Below, piece after piece: positions 53,678 through 62,911 of a stretch of DNA of 64,000 bases. Source of the stretch: Microvirga vignae (lineage in GTDB: Bacteria > Pseudomonadota > Alphaproteobacteria > Rhizobiales > Beijerinckiaceae); NCBI RefSeq assembly GCF_001017175.1, contig NZ_LCYG01000021.1, forward strand, positions 1 to 64,000, read 5' to 3'. Within the stretch, counting starts at the first letter, position 1. Every line of letters begins with the position of its first letter. The position numbers were made by a program, and so were the translations under genes. The notes under the pieces were generated by a model. That model saw nothing but the letters and a program-made list of their open reading frames with translations, had not been told where the DNA came from and did no database searches.

Positions 53678-54063
53678 GGGTATCTCCAGATGAGCGGTCG
53701 TTGAGCGTCTCCGTTCATGCATTCATTTGAGGTGCACTCGTCAGCTCAACGGAGGCTTCGATCAAAGGTTCTCGCCGAGATCGAAGAACGTGAGGAACCA
53801 ATATCCTGGATGCCTTTGCCTCAGGAAGACCGCCTGATGCCGCCTATACAAAATTGCCTATCGCATGCTGCCCCGCATGAAAGGGGGTACTTTGTCGTTT
53901 CACCGAAGGATAAGCTGAGCTGCAGCTAAAAAACTAATGTTTCCAGTGAACCCCGGCGCTGCTCTCGGCCTGTGATCGCTGACGATACTCCCTAAGCAGT
54001 ATCCAATACTCCCTTTGCTGCAGTAGCTCATTACCGATGCGCTCGTATAATCGGAGGTAATCT
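53678..54063. other. Intergenic region before the first LuxR-type regulator
   Basis: About 385 nt holding the divergent promoters of the beta-helix gene and the regulator. No supported gene. A strong GGAGG lies at its right end, just before the TTG start at 54064. Confidence 0.5.
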
Positions 54064-54870
54064 TTGCGGAAAAGGTTTCCTCGTATGACAAACATGCTGC
54101 AGATCACGACGATCTTGGGCTGCAAGAATTCCATGCTTCGCGAGGGAATCAAACACATTTTATCAAGTACTCGCTACAAGGTGCATCCTGAAGATCTAAG
54201 CTGCAGGAGCACGGTACTGCCTCAACTGTATGGTAATTCGTCACTGCTCTTCATCATTGATAGCAATCTCTATCCGAACGGGATGAGCAATGTGATTAGA
54301 GAGCTGAAAGGCCAGCATTCCCACGCCCATGTTGTCGTTCTAGCGGACGGCTTCGATCTCGAAGAGATGAAGATTGTCATCCAAGCCGGCGCTGACGGGT
54401 ATTGTCTCGCAACAACAGGATGCGAGGCGCTGATCAAGTATCTGGATCTTGTGATGCTGGGAGAAGTGGTGTTCCCCTCTTCAGCGCTTCTGAATGCAAT
54501 TATGCCCTCAAGCGAAGTGGATATTGACCAAAGAGAAAGTTCATCGATTGCGATGTCGGTTCCTCCAGCAGAACGCTTGATGGATGCCAAGGATTCCGTC
54601 ATTCGTACGTTGTCCAGCCGCGAGGCCGAGATTCTGCAATGCCTGATGGAAGGCGCGCCCAATAAGGTCATTGCACGTAAGCTCGATGTCGCTGAAGCGA
54701 CCGTAAAGGTGCATATCAAGGCTATCTTGCGGAAGATCCGCGTGGCGAATCGCACGCAGGCTGCCATGTGGGCCGTCAATCATTTGTCAGGTTCGAGCCA
54801 AGATGCCTCCTGGCTCCAGGCCGGCGATCACACAGCACATCAAAACTCGTCGCTGCTGAAAATTTTCTAG
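54064..54870 (+). CDS. LuxR/NarL-type regulator with a degenerate receiver
   Basis: A 268-residue protein. A TTG at 54064 has GGAGG 6 nt before it; an ATG at 54085 is the alternative. Residues about 10-135 resemble a receiver domain, but the acidic pair is missing (the strand reads TTILGCKNSML) and the conserved Lys is replaced (GYCLATTG), so it is probably not phosphorylated. The C-terminal LuxR helix-turn-helix is intact: LSSREAEILQCLMEG, NKVIARKLDVAEATVKVHIKAILRKI. It is paralogous to the regulator at 55484. Control of the neighbouring polysaccharide genes is plausible. Confidence 0.88.
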   Translation: MRKRFPRMTNMLQITTILGCKNSMLREGIKHILSSTRYKVHPEDLSCRSTVLPQLYGNSSLLFIIDSNLYPNGMSNVIRELKGQHSHAHVVVLADGFDLEEMKIVIQAGADGYCLATTGCEALIKYLDLVMLGEVVFPSSALLNAIMPSSEVDIDQRESSSIAMSVPPAERLMDAKDSVIRTLSSREAEILQCLMEGAPNKVIARKLDVAEATVKVHIKAILRKIRVANRTQAAMWAVNHLSGSSQDASWLQAGDHTAHQNSSLLKIF

Positions 54871-54900
54871 TCTGCGAAGTGATGCGGAAACGTCCTGTTC

Positions 54901-55128
54901 TTAGTGCAGGCCATATGTGAGCTTGATCGAGAACAGAACTTTTCCCATGGAGTCGGTCGCGTCCAATCGCCAGCGATCCCACTCGATGAAGTCGCCTTCC
55001 GCTTCTTGGCGAAGTTCAGCGATGGCTTTGAGAGCTTGAGCCCAGGCCTGGTCCAAGTCTCTCACCTCGACGCCCTCATCATCGAGCATCGTCTCTTCAT
55101 CGCTAATCAGATTAAAGTAACATCTCAT
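54901..55128 (-). CDS. DUF6894 family small protein
   Basis: A 75-residue protein beginning MRCYFNLISDEETMLDDEG. The pattern (xxYxF-like start, a D-x-x-G turn, AWAQALKAIAELRQE, and WRLDATD near the end) is that of the DUF6894 proteins abundant in Methylobacterium and Microvirga relatives. It is cytoplasmic and of unknown function. It lies between the two LuxR-type regulators on the opposite strand. Confidence 0.8.
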   Translation of the reverse strand: MRCYFNLISDEETMLDDEGVEVRDLDQAWAQALKAIAELRQEAEGDFIEWDRWRLDATDSMGKVLFSIKLTYGLH

Positions 55129-55483
55129 CGTAATTGCAGACCGGCTCTTGGTGAGCGCTATGTTATTTTAGTCCAAGTCGAAGGAATTTCCAGGTGGGTG
55201 GTCGGGAGACATAATTTCCTGACGGCCCGTTGGCTCTTTAGCTCAAATCGGAGCCGTATGACATAGGTTAATGAAATAAGGGTGTGTCCGACTCGAAATC
55301 ACAGCTTAATGTTATAATAAAGCTTTACATGATATAAAAAACGACCTGAGCGCCATCTTTGTTAATAAAGATTTAAGAGATGTGAATAGAAGGCCATTGT
55401 TGTTGTCGGGAGAATAAGCTAATTTACCTAGAGGAAAGTTCTTCTTTCTCTCGTCGTTGGACTCAGGCCAGAAAGGCTCTCCC
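55129..55483. other. AT-rich intergenic region before the second LuxR-type regulator
   Basis: About 355 nt, strongly AT-rich between about 55290 and 55400 compared with the rest of the window. It holds the promoters of the DUF6894 gene and of the second regulator. No supported gene. Confidence 0.5.
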
Positions 55484-56302
55484 ATGAGGAAAACCTACGA
55501 TCTTGATGGATCCTCCCTTTCAAGCGTGCCGCTCACGAGAGATGTTGGGCATTCCAGATACCTGGAGCTGGCGCGCGCGTCAGATTCTTTCCCGGTCTCC
55601 TACATGAACTCCCAGACAACGCCTACGCTTCTCGTCGAGCCCAATACTCTCCTACGTGAAGGGTTGAAACGGATACTGGCCGAGACCGATTATAGCCCTG
55701 TCGCGTTGGCCTCTAGCTTCGATGAAGCCCTGGCAGGCTGGGAAACCGGCGTCAGCCCGTTCCTCCTGATCATGGATGGGGCGCGGGATCATGATGAGGC
55801 CTGCGACCAGGTTCGGCAGCTCAAGGAGCGGTATGCCTCTGCTCGTGTGCTCATGCTGGTCGACCAGTATGACCTCAAGCAGATCATCACGGCTTTCCAG
55901 GCCGGCGCGGATGCCTATTTGATCAAGTCCGTTTCCTGCGAGGTTTTGGTCAAGACCCTCGATCTCGTCATGCTCGGAGAGGTCGTCTTCCCGTCCGTCG
56001 TCCTTGAACTGCTGCGCGAGCATGCACTTCGGGCGGATGGCGAAACAGTGGTGCAGAGTGCTGAAAAGGTACCTGACGGAACCTTCCAGACCAAAGGTTT
56101 ATCCGTTCGTGAGACCGTGATCCTGCGTTGCCTCATGGAGGGAGATTCGAACAAGCTCATTGCGCGCAAGTTCGATATCACGGAAGCAACCGTGAAGGTT
56201 CACGTGAAGGCCATCCTGCGCAAAATTCACGCGAAGAACAGGACCCAGGCTGCCATCTGGGCCGCAAGCCATCTGCCTGCGGATGAGCACGCTTCGGCTT
56301 GA
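55484..56302 (+). CDS. LuxR/NarL-type response regulator
   Basis: A 272-residue protein starting at the ATG at 55484 (AAGG upstream; another ATG at 55604 begins at the receiver itself). The receiver keeps a Glu in LLVEPN, an Asp in LLIMDGARD and the Lys in AYLIKSV, so phosphorylation is possible, unlike in its paralogue. The LuxR domain reads LSVRETVILRCLMEGDSNKLIARKF, then ITEATVKVHVKAILRKIHAKN. The two regulators share a common layout, including the block EVVFPS before the linker. Targets unknown. No kinase gene is adjacent. Confidence 0.9.
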   Translation: MRKTYDLDGSSLSSVPLTRDVGHSRYLELARASDSFPVSYMNSQTTPTLLVEPNTLLREGLKRILAETDYSPVALASSFDEALAGWETGVSPFLLIMDGARDHDEACDQVRQLKERYASARVLMLVDQYDLKQIITAFQAGADAYLIKSVSCEVLVKTLDLVMLGEVVFPSVVLELLREHALRADGETVVQSAEKVPDGTFQTKGLSVRETVILRCLMEGDSNKLIARKFDITEATVKVHVKAILRKIHAKNRTQAAIWAASHLPADEHASA

Positions 56303-56318
56303 TATCTATAAAGTTTCG

Positions 56319-56339
56319 CCTCAGGCTGATTGCCTGAGG
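56319..56339 (-). terminator. Hairpin between convergent genes
   Basis: An 8-bp stem (CCTCAGGC, 56319-56326, with GCCTGAGG, 56332-56339) overlapping the last codons of the GMC gene, followed on the minus strand by GAAACTTTA. Probably a weak bidirectional terminator. Confidence 0.5.
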
Positions 56340-57961
56340 ACTTCTACCGTGTGAGAGTGATCCTCCAGGATCATGGCAGCGCCTTTATCCGCGATCATCA
56401 ACGTCGGCGAGTTGGTGTTCCCGCTCGTGATCGTTGGCATCACCGAGGCGTCGATCACGCGAAGTCCCTCAACGCCTCGAACCCTCAACCGCTCGTCCGT
56501 CACTGCCATCGGATCGGTCTCAATGCCCATTTTTGCCGTTCCGACTGGATGGAAGATAGTGGTGCCGATGTCACGAGCACCGTTGAGAAGCTCTTCATAC
56601 GTATTGAGATGAGCGCCGGGCTTGTATTCCTCGGGCCGGTACTTCTGAAGCGCCGGCATCGAGACGATGCGGCGGACCAGGCGCAGGGAATCCACGGCAA
56701 CTTGCTGATCCTCCGGCGTCGACAGATAATTTGGCCGGATCGACGGTGCATCGGAGGCGCTGCCGCTGCGAATCCTGATGCTGCCGCGGCTCGTGGGCCG
56801 GAGGTTGCAGACGCTCGCCGTGAAAGCAGGGAAGGGGTGCGGATCGTCCCCGAACTTGTCGAGCGACAGGGGTTGAATATGAAACTGCAGATTCGGCGTG
56901 GCGTAATCGGGCGAGGAGCGGGTGAACGCACCCAGCTGAGATGGCGCCATCGTCAGCGGGCCGCGCCGAAACAGGGCATATTCAAGCGCCATGTATCCCT
57001 TTTTCACGAGCGAGCGGTAATCCTCGTTGAGCGTACGGACGCCATGAACCTTGTAGATGGGACGTAATTGCAGGTGATCCTGCAGATTCTCGCCGACGCC
57101 CGGCAGGTGCTGGATCACAGGAATGCCATGCTGCTGCAGGAGGCTGCCATTCCCGATGCCGGATAGTTGCAAAATCTGGGGAGATGCGACGGCTCCAGCA
57201 GAGAGAACGACCTCCTTGCGGGCGTAAATGCGGCGGAGAGCGCCGTTCTGCAGGATCTCGACACCTACAGCCCGATTGCCTTCAAAGAGAAGGCGTGTGG
57301 CGTGCGCGTTGATTTCCAGTTTGAGGTTGGAGCGAGACAGGGCAGGTTTCAGGAAGCCACGTGCGGCCGACCAGCGCCGGCCGTTCTTCTGGTTGACGTG
57401 GAAATAGGAAATGCCCTCGTTGCTACCCGTGTTGAAGTCAGTTGTGCGGGGAATCCCGGCCTGAACCGCGGCCTCGATGAAGGTATCGAGGATATCCCAA
57501 CGCGTGCGAGGGGCCTCGACACGCCATTCTCCACCTGCACCGTGGTGCTCGCCTGCGCCGAGGTAATGGTCCAGGTGCTGACGGAAGATCGGCTTCACGT
57601 CATCCCAGCCCCAGCCTTTCAGGCCCATCTGCCGCCAGTTGTCGTAATCCTCACGCTGTCCGCGCATGTAGACCATGGCGTTGATGGCCGAGCAGCCGCC
57701 GAGCACCTTGCCGCGTGGATAGTTCAGCGCGCGTCCATTGAGGCCGGGCTCGCTCTCCGTCTTGAACATCCAGTCGGAGCGCGGATTGCCGATAGCAAAC
57801 AGGTAGCCCACCGGAATGTGGTACCAGATCCAGTTGTCCTTTCCGCCGGCTTCAAGCAGGCAGACGGAATCGCGAGGATCCTTGGAGAGGCGGTTCGCCA
57901 GAACGCAGCCCGCCGAACCTCCTCCGATGATGACGTAATCAAACGTGGTGTTCTCTGACAT
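56321..57961 (-). CDS. GMC-family FAD-dependent alcohol (choline-type) dehydrogenase
   Basis: A 546-residue flavoprotein. The ATG at 57959-57961 has GAGG well placed on the minus strand. Seen are the FAD-binding start FDYVIIGGGSAGCVLANRLS, then PRGKVLGGCSAINAMVYMRG (GMC signature 1), LSAGAVASPQILQLSGIG (signature 2), and the closing FHPVGTAKMG with the active-site His, and NTNSPTLMIADKGA. These enzymes oxidise alcohols to aldehydes. Choline dehydrogenase BetA is the usual annotation, but no betB or betI is adjacent, so the substrate is open. It is the last gene of the liv-type operon, 33 nt after livM. Confidence 0.92.
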   Translation of the reverse strand: MSENTTFDYVIIGGGSAGCVLANRLSKDPRDSVCLLEAGGKDNWIWYHIPVGYLFAIGNPRSDWMFKTESEPGLNGRALNYPRGKVLGGCSAINAMVYMRGQREDYDNWRQMGLKGWGWDDVKPIFRQHLDHYLGAGEHHGAGGEWRVEAPRTRWDILDTFIEAAVQAGIPRTTDFNTGSNEGISYFHVNQKNGRRWSAARGFLKPALSRSNLKLEINAHATRLLFEGNRAVGVEILQNGALRRIYARKEVVLSAGAVASPQILQLSGIGNGSLLQQHGIPVIQHLPGVGENLQDHLQLRPIYKVHGVRTLNEDYRSLVKKGYMALEYALFRRGPLTMAPSQLGAFTRSSPDYATPNLQFHIQPLSLDKFGDDPHPFPAFTASVCNLRPTSRGSIRIRSGSASDAPSIRPNYLSTPEDQQVAVDSLRLVRRIVSMPALQKYRPEEYKPGAHLNTYEELLNGARDIGTTIFHPVGTAKMGIETDPMAVTDERLRVRGVEGLRVIDASVMPTITSGNTNSPTLMIADKGAAMILEDHSHTVEVLRQSA

Positions 57962-57994
57962 GACACGCCTCAACCGGTAACCGTAGGCACTTTC

Positions 57995-58969
57995 TCAAAC
58001 AGTGCCCTTAGGCTTGCGCTTCAGGAGTTCCAAAATCTCGCCCACGATACCCCGGCGGAACAGCAGCACGCAGATCACGAAGATGATGCCGATCAGCACC
58101 GTGACGGGAAAATCATAGGCGGCGAAATAATTCTGCAAGGCAATGACCAAGCCCGCTCCGACGATAGGACCAACCATGGTGCCGATGCCGCCGAGAAGGG
58201 TCATGAGAATGACCTCGCCCGACATCTGCCATTGCACGTCGGTAAGCGTAGCGAACTGGAAGACGATAGCCTTGGTGCCTCCGGCGAGACCCGCAAGCGC
58301 GGCTGACATGACGAAGGCACCGAGCTTGTAGCGATCGACCCGATAGCCGAGCGAGATGGCGCGCCTTTCGTTCTCTCGGATCGCCTTGAGAATGTTCCCG
58401 AAAGGCGAGTTCACAATGCGCCAGATGGCGAAGACGCCGAACAGGAAGATCCCGAGCGTCACGTAGTACATCGCGAGCGGCTGGTTGAGATCGATGAGGC
58501 CCAGCAGATTCCCGCGCGGCACGCCCTGAATGCCGTCCTCGCCATGGGTGAATGGCACCTGGAGGCAGATAAAGGCGAACATCTGCGAGAGCGCCAGGGT
58601 GATCATGGCGAAGTAGATGCCCTGACGGCGGATCGCCAGAAAGCCGATGATGAGGCCCATGCCGGCAGCGCCGGCCACGCCGAGCAGAATGCCGGAGAGA
58701 GGCTCCCATCCCCACACCTTGACCGCATGGGCCGTGAAGTAGGCCGCGCCGCCGAAGAAGGCCGCGTGTCCGAAGGAGAGGAGGCCGACATAGCCGATGA
58801 GCAGGTTGAACGCGCAGGCAAAGAGCGCGAAGCACAGGATGCTCATCAGGAAGACGGGGTAGAGAAAGAACGGTGCAGCAAGCAGGGCTGCCAGGGCGAT
58901 GGCGCCTACCACGAGCGAGGTGGTGCGCAGTTTGGGCTGCTCAGCGAGATATTGTGTTCCAACAGCCAT
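57995..58969 (-). CDS. livM: Branched-chain-type ABC transporter permease LivM
   Basis: A 324-residue inner-membrane permease with eight or nine helices. It shows the LivM pattern NLLIGYVGLLSFGHAAFFG, AIRRQGIYFAMITLALSQM and GGIGTMVGPIVGAGLV. GGAGGAG precedes the ATG, and livH ends 4 nt upstream. Family members carry branched-chain amino acids, amides or aromatic acids, so the name reflects the family, not a proven substrate. Confidence 0.92.
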   Translation of the reverse strand: MAVGTQYLAEQPKLRTTSLVVGAIALAALLAAPFFLYPVFLMSILCFALFACAFNLLIGYVGLLSFGHAAFFGGAAYFTAHAVKVWGWEPLSGILLGVAGAAGMGLIIGFLAIRRQGIYFAMITLALSQMFAFICLQVPFTHGEDGIQGVPRGNLLGLIDLNQPLAMYYVTLGIFLFGVFAIWRIVNSPFGNILKAIRENERRAISLGYRVDRYKLGAFVMSAALAGLAGGTKAIVFQFATLTDVQWQMSGEVILMTLLGGIGTMVGPIVGAGLVIALQNYFAAYDFPVTVLIGIIFVICVLLFRRGIVGEILELLKRKPKGTV

Positions 58970-58973
58970 GATA

Positions 58974-59861
58974 TTACTCCTCCCGCCCGAAGAGACCTGC
59001 CGGCCTGACGAGCAGAACGATGGCCATGATTACAAAGATAACGATGCTCGAGGCTTCCGGGTAGAAGACCTTGGTCAGGCCTTCCAGAACGCCGAGAACG
59101 TAGCCGGTCACGATGGCGCCGAGGATCGACCCCATGCCGCCGACAACCACCACGGCAAAGACGATGATGATGAGATTCGAGCCCATCAGAGGGCTGACCT
59201 GATATATCGGCGCCGCCAAGACGCCTGCCAGCGCGGCAAGGGCTGCACCCAGGCCGTAGGTGAGCGTCAGAAGAAGAGGGACGTTCACGCCGAAGGCCTG
59301 GACAAGCGTGGCGTTTTCCGTTGCAGCGCGAAGGTAAGCGCCAAGCCGTGTCTTCTCGATCAGCAGCCATGTGCCGACACAGATGAACAGCGAGGCAACG
59401 ACCACCCAGCCGCGATAGATCGGCATGAACATGAAGCCGAGATTGAGGGCGCCGGTCAACTCGGCCGGAGGAGCATAGGGTTTGCCGGCTGCGCCGAACC
59501 AATGGCGGAAGGCGCCTTCCAGAATAAGGGCCAAGCCGAAGGTCAACAGGAGTCCATAGAGAGGATCGATGCCATAGAGACGTCTCAACATGAAACGCTC
59601 GATGACAATCGCCACCGCACCGACGATCAGCGGAGCGACAATAAGAGCCGGCCAATAGCCGATACCGACATAGGTGAGCAGGAGATAGGCCGCGAAGGCG
59701 CCGAGCATGTATTGCGCGCCGTGGGCGAAGTTGATCACCCGCAGCAGGCCGAAAATCACCGCCAGACCAAGGCTGAGCATGGCGTAGAAGGAGCCGTTGA
59801 TCAGGCCGATGAGAATCTGGCCGTAAAGCGCAGGGGTGGGGACGCCGAAAATCGTATTCAT
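58974..59861 (-). CDS. livH: Branched-chain-type ABC transporter permease LivH
   Basis: A 295-residue permease with about eight helices. The pattern is GLINGSFYAMLSLGLAVIFGLLRVINFAHGA, RAATENATLVQAFGVNVP and GGMGSILGAIVTGYVLGV, typical of LivH. It lies 3 nt after livF and 4 nt before livM, so the genes are surely co-transcribed. Confidence 0.92.
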   Translation of the reverse strand: MNTIFGVPTPALYGQILIGLINGSFYAMLSLGLAVIFGLLRVINFAHGAQYMLGAFAAYLLLTYVGIGYWPALIVAPLIVGAVAIVIERFMLRRLYGIDPLYGLLLTFGLALILEGAFRHWFGAAGKPYAPPAELTGALNLGFMFMPIYRGWVVVASLFICVGTWLLIEKTRLGAYLRAATENATLVQAFGVNVPLLLTLTYGLGAALAALAGVLAAPIYQVSPLMGSNLIIIVFAVVVVGGMGSILGAIVTGYVLGVLEGLTKVFYPEASSIVIFVIMAIVLLVRPAGLFGREE

Positions 59862-59864
59862 ACT

Positions 59865-60572
59865 TTACACCCCCAGCACTTCGTGGAGTTCGTCCATGCG
59901 GGCATCGAGTTCATGGCCGGGGAAGGAATTGACCATGCGCCCATCCTCCATGAGGTAGAAGCGGTCGGCGACTTTCCGCGCGAAGCGGAAGTTCTGCTCC
60001 ACGAGCAGAATGGTCATGCCGCGCTTCTTCAAAGCGACGAGGACATCGCCGATGCGCTGAACGATGACGGGGGCGAGACCCTCGGTCGGTTCGTCGAGCA
60101 GGATGATCCTCGCTCCCGTGCGCAGGATGCGGGCAATCGCCAGCATCTGCTGCTCGCCGCCAGACAATTTCGTGCCCTGGCTCGAGCGGCGCTCATGCAG
60201 GTTCGGGAAGAGCGTATAGATCTCGTCCAGGCTCATTCCGCTTTCCGCAACATTCGGCGGCAGCATCAGATTCTCGGCCACGTTGAGACTGGCAAAAATG
60301 CCGCGCTCCTCGGGCACGTAGCCAATTCCTGCCTGCGCCACCTTGTGAAGGGGAAGACCGATGAGATCCTTGCCGCGCAGGCGGATCACGCCCTCGCGGC
60401 GGCGTAGGATTCCCATGATGGCACGCAATGTCGTGGTCTTGCCCGCTCCGTTACGGCCAAGCAGCGTCACGGTTTCGCCTTCGCGGATGTCGAGGTCGAC
60501 GCCATGAAGAACATGGCTCTCGCCGTACCAGGCATTCAGCCCACGGATTTCGAGGAGAGGCGCGTTACTCAT
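59865..60572 (-). CDS. livF: Branched-chain-type ABC transporter ATPase LivF
   Basis: A 235-residue ATPase. The ATG at 60570-60572 is the true start; the frame is open further out but overlaps livG. Walker A is GRNGAGKTT, the signature LSGGEQQMLAIAR, and Walker B IILLDEPTEGLAP. These follow the LivF pattern, including the ending in HEVLGV. It overlaps the livG stop by 8 nt, indicating coupled translation. Confidence 0.93.
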   Translation of the reverse strand: MSNAPLLEIRGLNAWYGESHVLHGVDLDIREGETVTLLGRNGAGKTTTLRAIMGILRRREGVIRLRGKDLIGLPLHKVAQAGIGYVPEERGIFASLNVAENLMLPPNVAESGMSLDEIYTLFPNLHERRSSQGTKLSGGEQQMLAIARILRTGARIILLDEPTEGLAPVIVQRIGDVLVALKKRGMTILLVEQNFRFARKVADRFYLMEDGRMVNSFPGHELDARMDELHEVLGV

Positions 60573-61323
60573 GCTCGGTCCCCATATAGGCTTCACGCAC
60601 GCGCGGATCGGCGCTGACGGTGGCGTACGTACCGTCGGAAAGAATTTCGCCACGTGCCAGAACCGTAACGCGGTCGCAGAGATCGGCAACGACGTTCAGA
60701 TTGTGCTCCACCATCAGAATCGTGCGGTTCTTGGCAACGCGACGGATCAGATCGGCAATGCGCCCGATATCTTCATGACCCATACCGGCCATGGGCTCGT
60801 CGAGCAGGAGCATGGCCGGATCCAGAGCCAGGGTTGTGGCGATCTCAAGGGCGCGCTTGCGGCCATAGGACAATTCCGCGGCCGTCAGATGCGCGTAAGA
60901 CGAGAGGTTGACCGCATCGATCAATTCCATCGCGCGCTCGTCGAGACCCGAGAGGCTGCCGGATGGAAGCCAGAACTGCGTCGCGAGGCCCTTCGGGCGC
61001 TGCAGGGCAACGCGCACGTTATCGAGCACTGTGAGATGCGGGAACACGGCCGAGATCTGGAACGAGCGCACGAGGCCGAGGCGCGCCACTTCGGCGGGCT
61101 TCAGGCGTGTGATGTCGTTTCCACGAAAGTGGATCTGCCCACGCGTGGGCGTGAGAAACTTGGTGAGAAGGTTGAAGACCGTGGTCTTGCCGGCGCCGTT
61201 CGGGCCGATCAAGGCATGGATCGTTCCTTCGTTGACAGACAGCGTCACATCCTTCACCGCGACGAAGCCGCGAAATTCCATGGTGAGGCCTGTGGCGCTC
61301 AAAATCGGTTGAGTACTGACCAT
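60565..61323 (-). CDS. livG: Branched-chain-type ABC transporter ATPase LivG
   Basis: A 252-residue ATPase with Walker A GPNGAGKTT, the LivG-type signature LSYGRKRALEIA, Walker B MLLLDEPMAGMG, and VEHNLNVV with the switch His. The ATG at 61321-61323 is preferred; a GTG 36 nt upstream lacks a binding site. It follows livJ after a terminator-like hairpin, so less ATPase than binding protein is probably made. Confidence 0.92.
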   Translation of the reverse strand: MVSTQPILSATGLTMEFRGFVAVKDVTLSVNEGTIHALIGPNGAGKTTVFNLLTKFLTPTRGQIHFRGNDITRLKPAEVARLGLVRSFQISAVFPHLTVLDNVRVALQRPKGLATQFWLPSGSLSGLDERAMELIDAVNLSSYAHLTAAELSYGRKRALEIATTLALDPAMLLLDEPMAGMGHEDIGRIADLIRRVAKNRTILMVEHNLNVVADLCDRVTVLARGEILSDGTYATVSADPRVREAYMGTEHE

Positions 61324-61359
61324 GTGCCGGCCGTTGATCCCGAACGATAAAGAGGTCAC

Positions 61360-61398
61360 TAATAAAACGGCGAGGACGGCGCAAACCGTCCTCGCCGT
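61360..61398 (-). terminator. Intra-operon terminator between livJ and livG
   Basis: A perfect 13-bp stem (61398-61386 with 61379-61367) followed on the minus strand by TTTTATTAG. It probably reduces transcription into livGFHM. Confidence 0.75.
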
Positions 61399-61410
61399 GC
61401 GTTCTCAGAG

Positions 61411-62619
61411 TTACTGCGTGAGCTGGCAGCCGCTTTCGGCAGCCTTCATGTAGGCTTGGTCGCCAGGAATCGTGGCGAGCTGCTTGTACATGTCCCACTC
61501 GCTTTTGCTCTCTTCGGGCTTCTTCACCTGGAAGAGATACATGTCGTAGACCATGCGGCCATTGGGCAGCACCTTGCCGTTCTTGGTGAAAACGTCCTGG
61601 ACCGGCATTTCATGCAGAGCCTTGGCAACGGCTTCCGTCTCGTCCGTGCCGACCTTCTGGATCGCTTTCAGGTACTGCGTCACGGTGGAGTAGGTGCCCA
61701 CATGGATCATGTTCGGCATGCGGCCGGTCTTTTCCTGGAAGCGCTTGGCGAAGGCACGGTTCTCGTCGTTCTGATCCCAATACCAGCCCTCGGTGAGCGT
61801 CAGGCCCTGCGCGGCCTTGAGCCCAAGGCCCTTCACTTCGGCGAGGGTGAAGAGAAGGGCTGCAAGGCGGGTGCCGCCCTGGGTGATGCCGAACTCGGAG
61901 GCCTGCTTGATGGCATTGGCGGTGTCGAGACCCGCATTGGCCATGCCGATCACGTTGGCGCCGGAACTCTGGGCCTGCAGCAGGAAGGACGAGTAGTCGG
62001 TGGCTGCCAGCGGATGACGTACCGCCCCGAGAACCTGACCACCCTTCGATTTCACGAATTTGGAGGTCTGCTCTTCGAGCGAATAGCCGAAGGCATAGTC
62101 CGCGGTGAGGAAGAACCACTTGTTGCCGCCGTTCTCCACCAGCGCGCCGCCGGTGCCGACGGCAAGTGCGTGGGTGTCATAGGCCCAGTGGAAGCCGTAG
62201 GGAGAGCACTGCTTGCCGGTGAGATCGGTCGTTGCCGCACCGGTGGTCATGGTGATCTTCTTCTTTTCCTTGGAGAGGCCCTGCACAGCGAGCGCTACGG
62301 AGGACGTGGTCAGCTCCATGATGGAATCGACCTTTTCCGTGTCGTACCATTGCCGGGCGATGCTGGAGGCCACATCGGGCTTGTTCTGATGGTCGGCGCT
62401 GACGATCTCGACGGGAACGCCCAGAACCTTGCCGCCGAAATCCTGAACGGCCATGCGGGCGGCTTCCACGGAGGACTTGCCTCCGAAATCGGCATAGACG
62501 CCGGATTGATCGTTCAGGATGCCGATCTTCACCACGCCGTCGGAGGCTTGCTGGGCATAGGCCGCTTGCGCCGCAACAGTGCAGCTGAGGGCAAACAGAA
62601 TTGGCTTGAGAACTCGCAT
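61411..62619 (-). CDS. livJ: Periplasmic substrate-binding protein of the liv-type ABC transporter
   Basis: A 402-residue protein. The ATG at 62617-62619 has GAAGGG upstream, and the signal peptide ends AYAQ. The mature part is a type I periplasmic binding protein: VKIGILNDQSGVYADFGG, AARMAVQDFGGKVLGVPVEIV, SVALAVQGLSKEKKK and LAATDYSSFLLQAQSSGANV. Proteins of this subgroup bind varied ligands (amino acids, amides, aromatic acids). It is first in the operon with livGFHM and a GMC dehydrogenase, so the ligand may be an alcohol or a precursor of one; that is inference. Confidence 0.9.
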   Translation of the reverse strand: MRVLKPILFALSCTVAAQAAYAQQASDGVVKIGILNDQSGVYADFGGKSSVEAARMAVQDFGGKVLGVPVEIVSADHQNKPDVASSIARQWYDTEKVDSIMELTTSSVALAVQGLSKEKKKITMTTGAATTDLTGKQCSPYGFHWAYDTHALAVGTGGALVENGGNKWFFLTADYAFGYSLEEQTSKFVKSKGGQVLGAVRHPLAATDYSSFLLQAQSSGANVIGMANAGLDTANAIKQASEFGITQGGTRLAALLFTLAEVKGLGLKAAQGLTLTEGWYWDQNDENRAFAKRFQEKTGRMPNMIHVGTYSTVTQYLKAIQKVGTDETEAVAKALHEMPVQDVFTKNGKVLPNGRMVYDMYLFQVKKPEESKSEWDMYKQLATIPGDQAYMKAAESGCQLTQ

Positions 62620-62911
62620 CGTATCCCTTCCCTGTGTTGTTCGAGGGGGCAGGTTGGTCCTGCCTTTATCGGACGGCATGGTGGAACCCCCCACGAAGCC
62701 GGTCAAGACAAGGTAACGGCGGTATACGGCTTAGCAATGCGATTAGGGTTCATCCTTAAGTCGCAAACATTCTCAAGGTCGCGGTTTTGTGTAGGATCGG
62801 TCCCGCTCCATAGCCGAGGGCAACCCAGACCGGCGTGCAGCGCGGTATCCAGGAGAGGCCTGAGCGCCTATATCCCTGTCACCATTTCCATCATCCAGGC
62901 TGGAGTTCTCC

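Noticed and set aside
58899..60407. 502-residue plus-strand open frame opposite the liv-type genes
   Set aside because: It is an antisense shadow of livM, livH and livF; its composition (rich in His, Asp, Gln) is typical of such shadows in GC-rich genomes.
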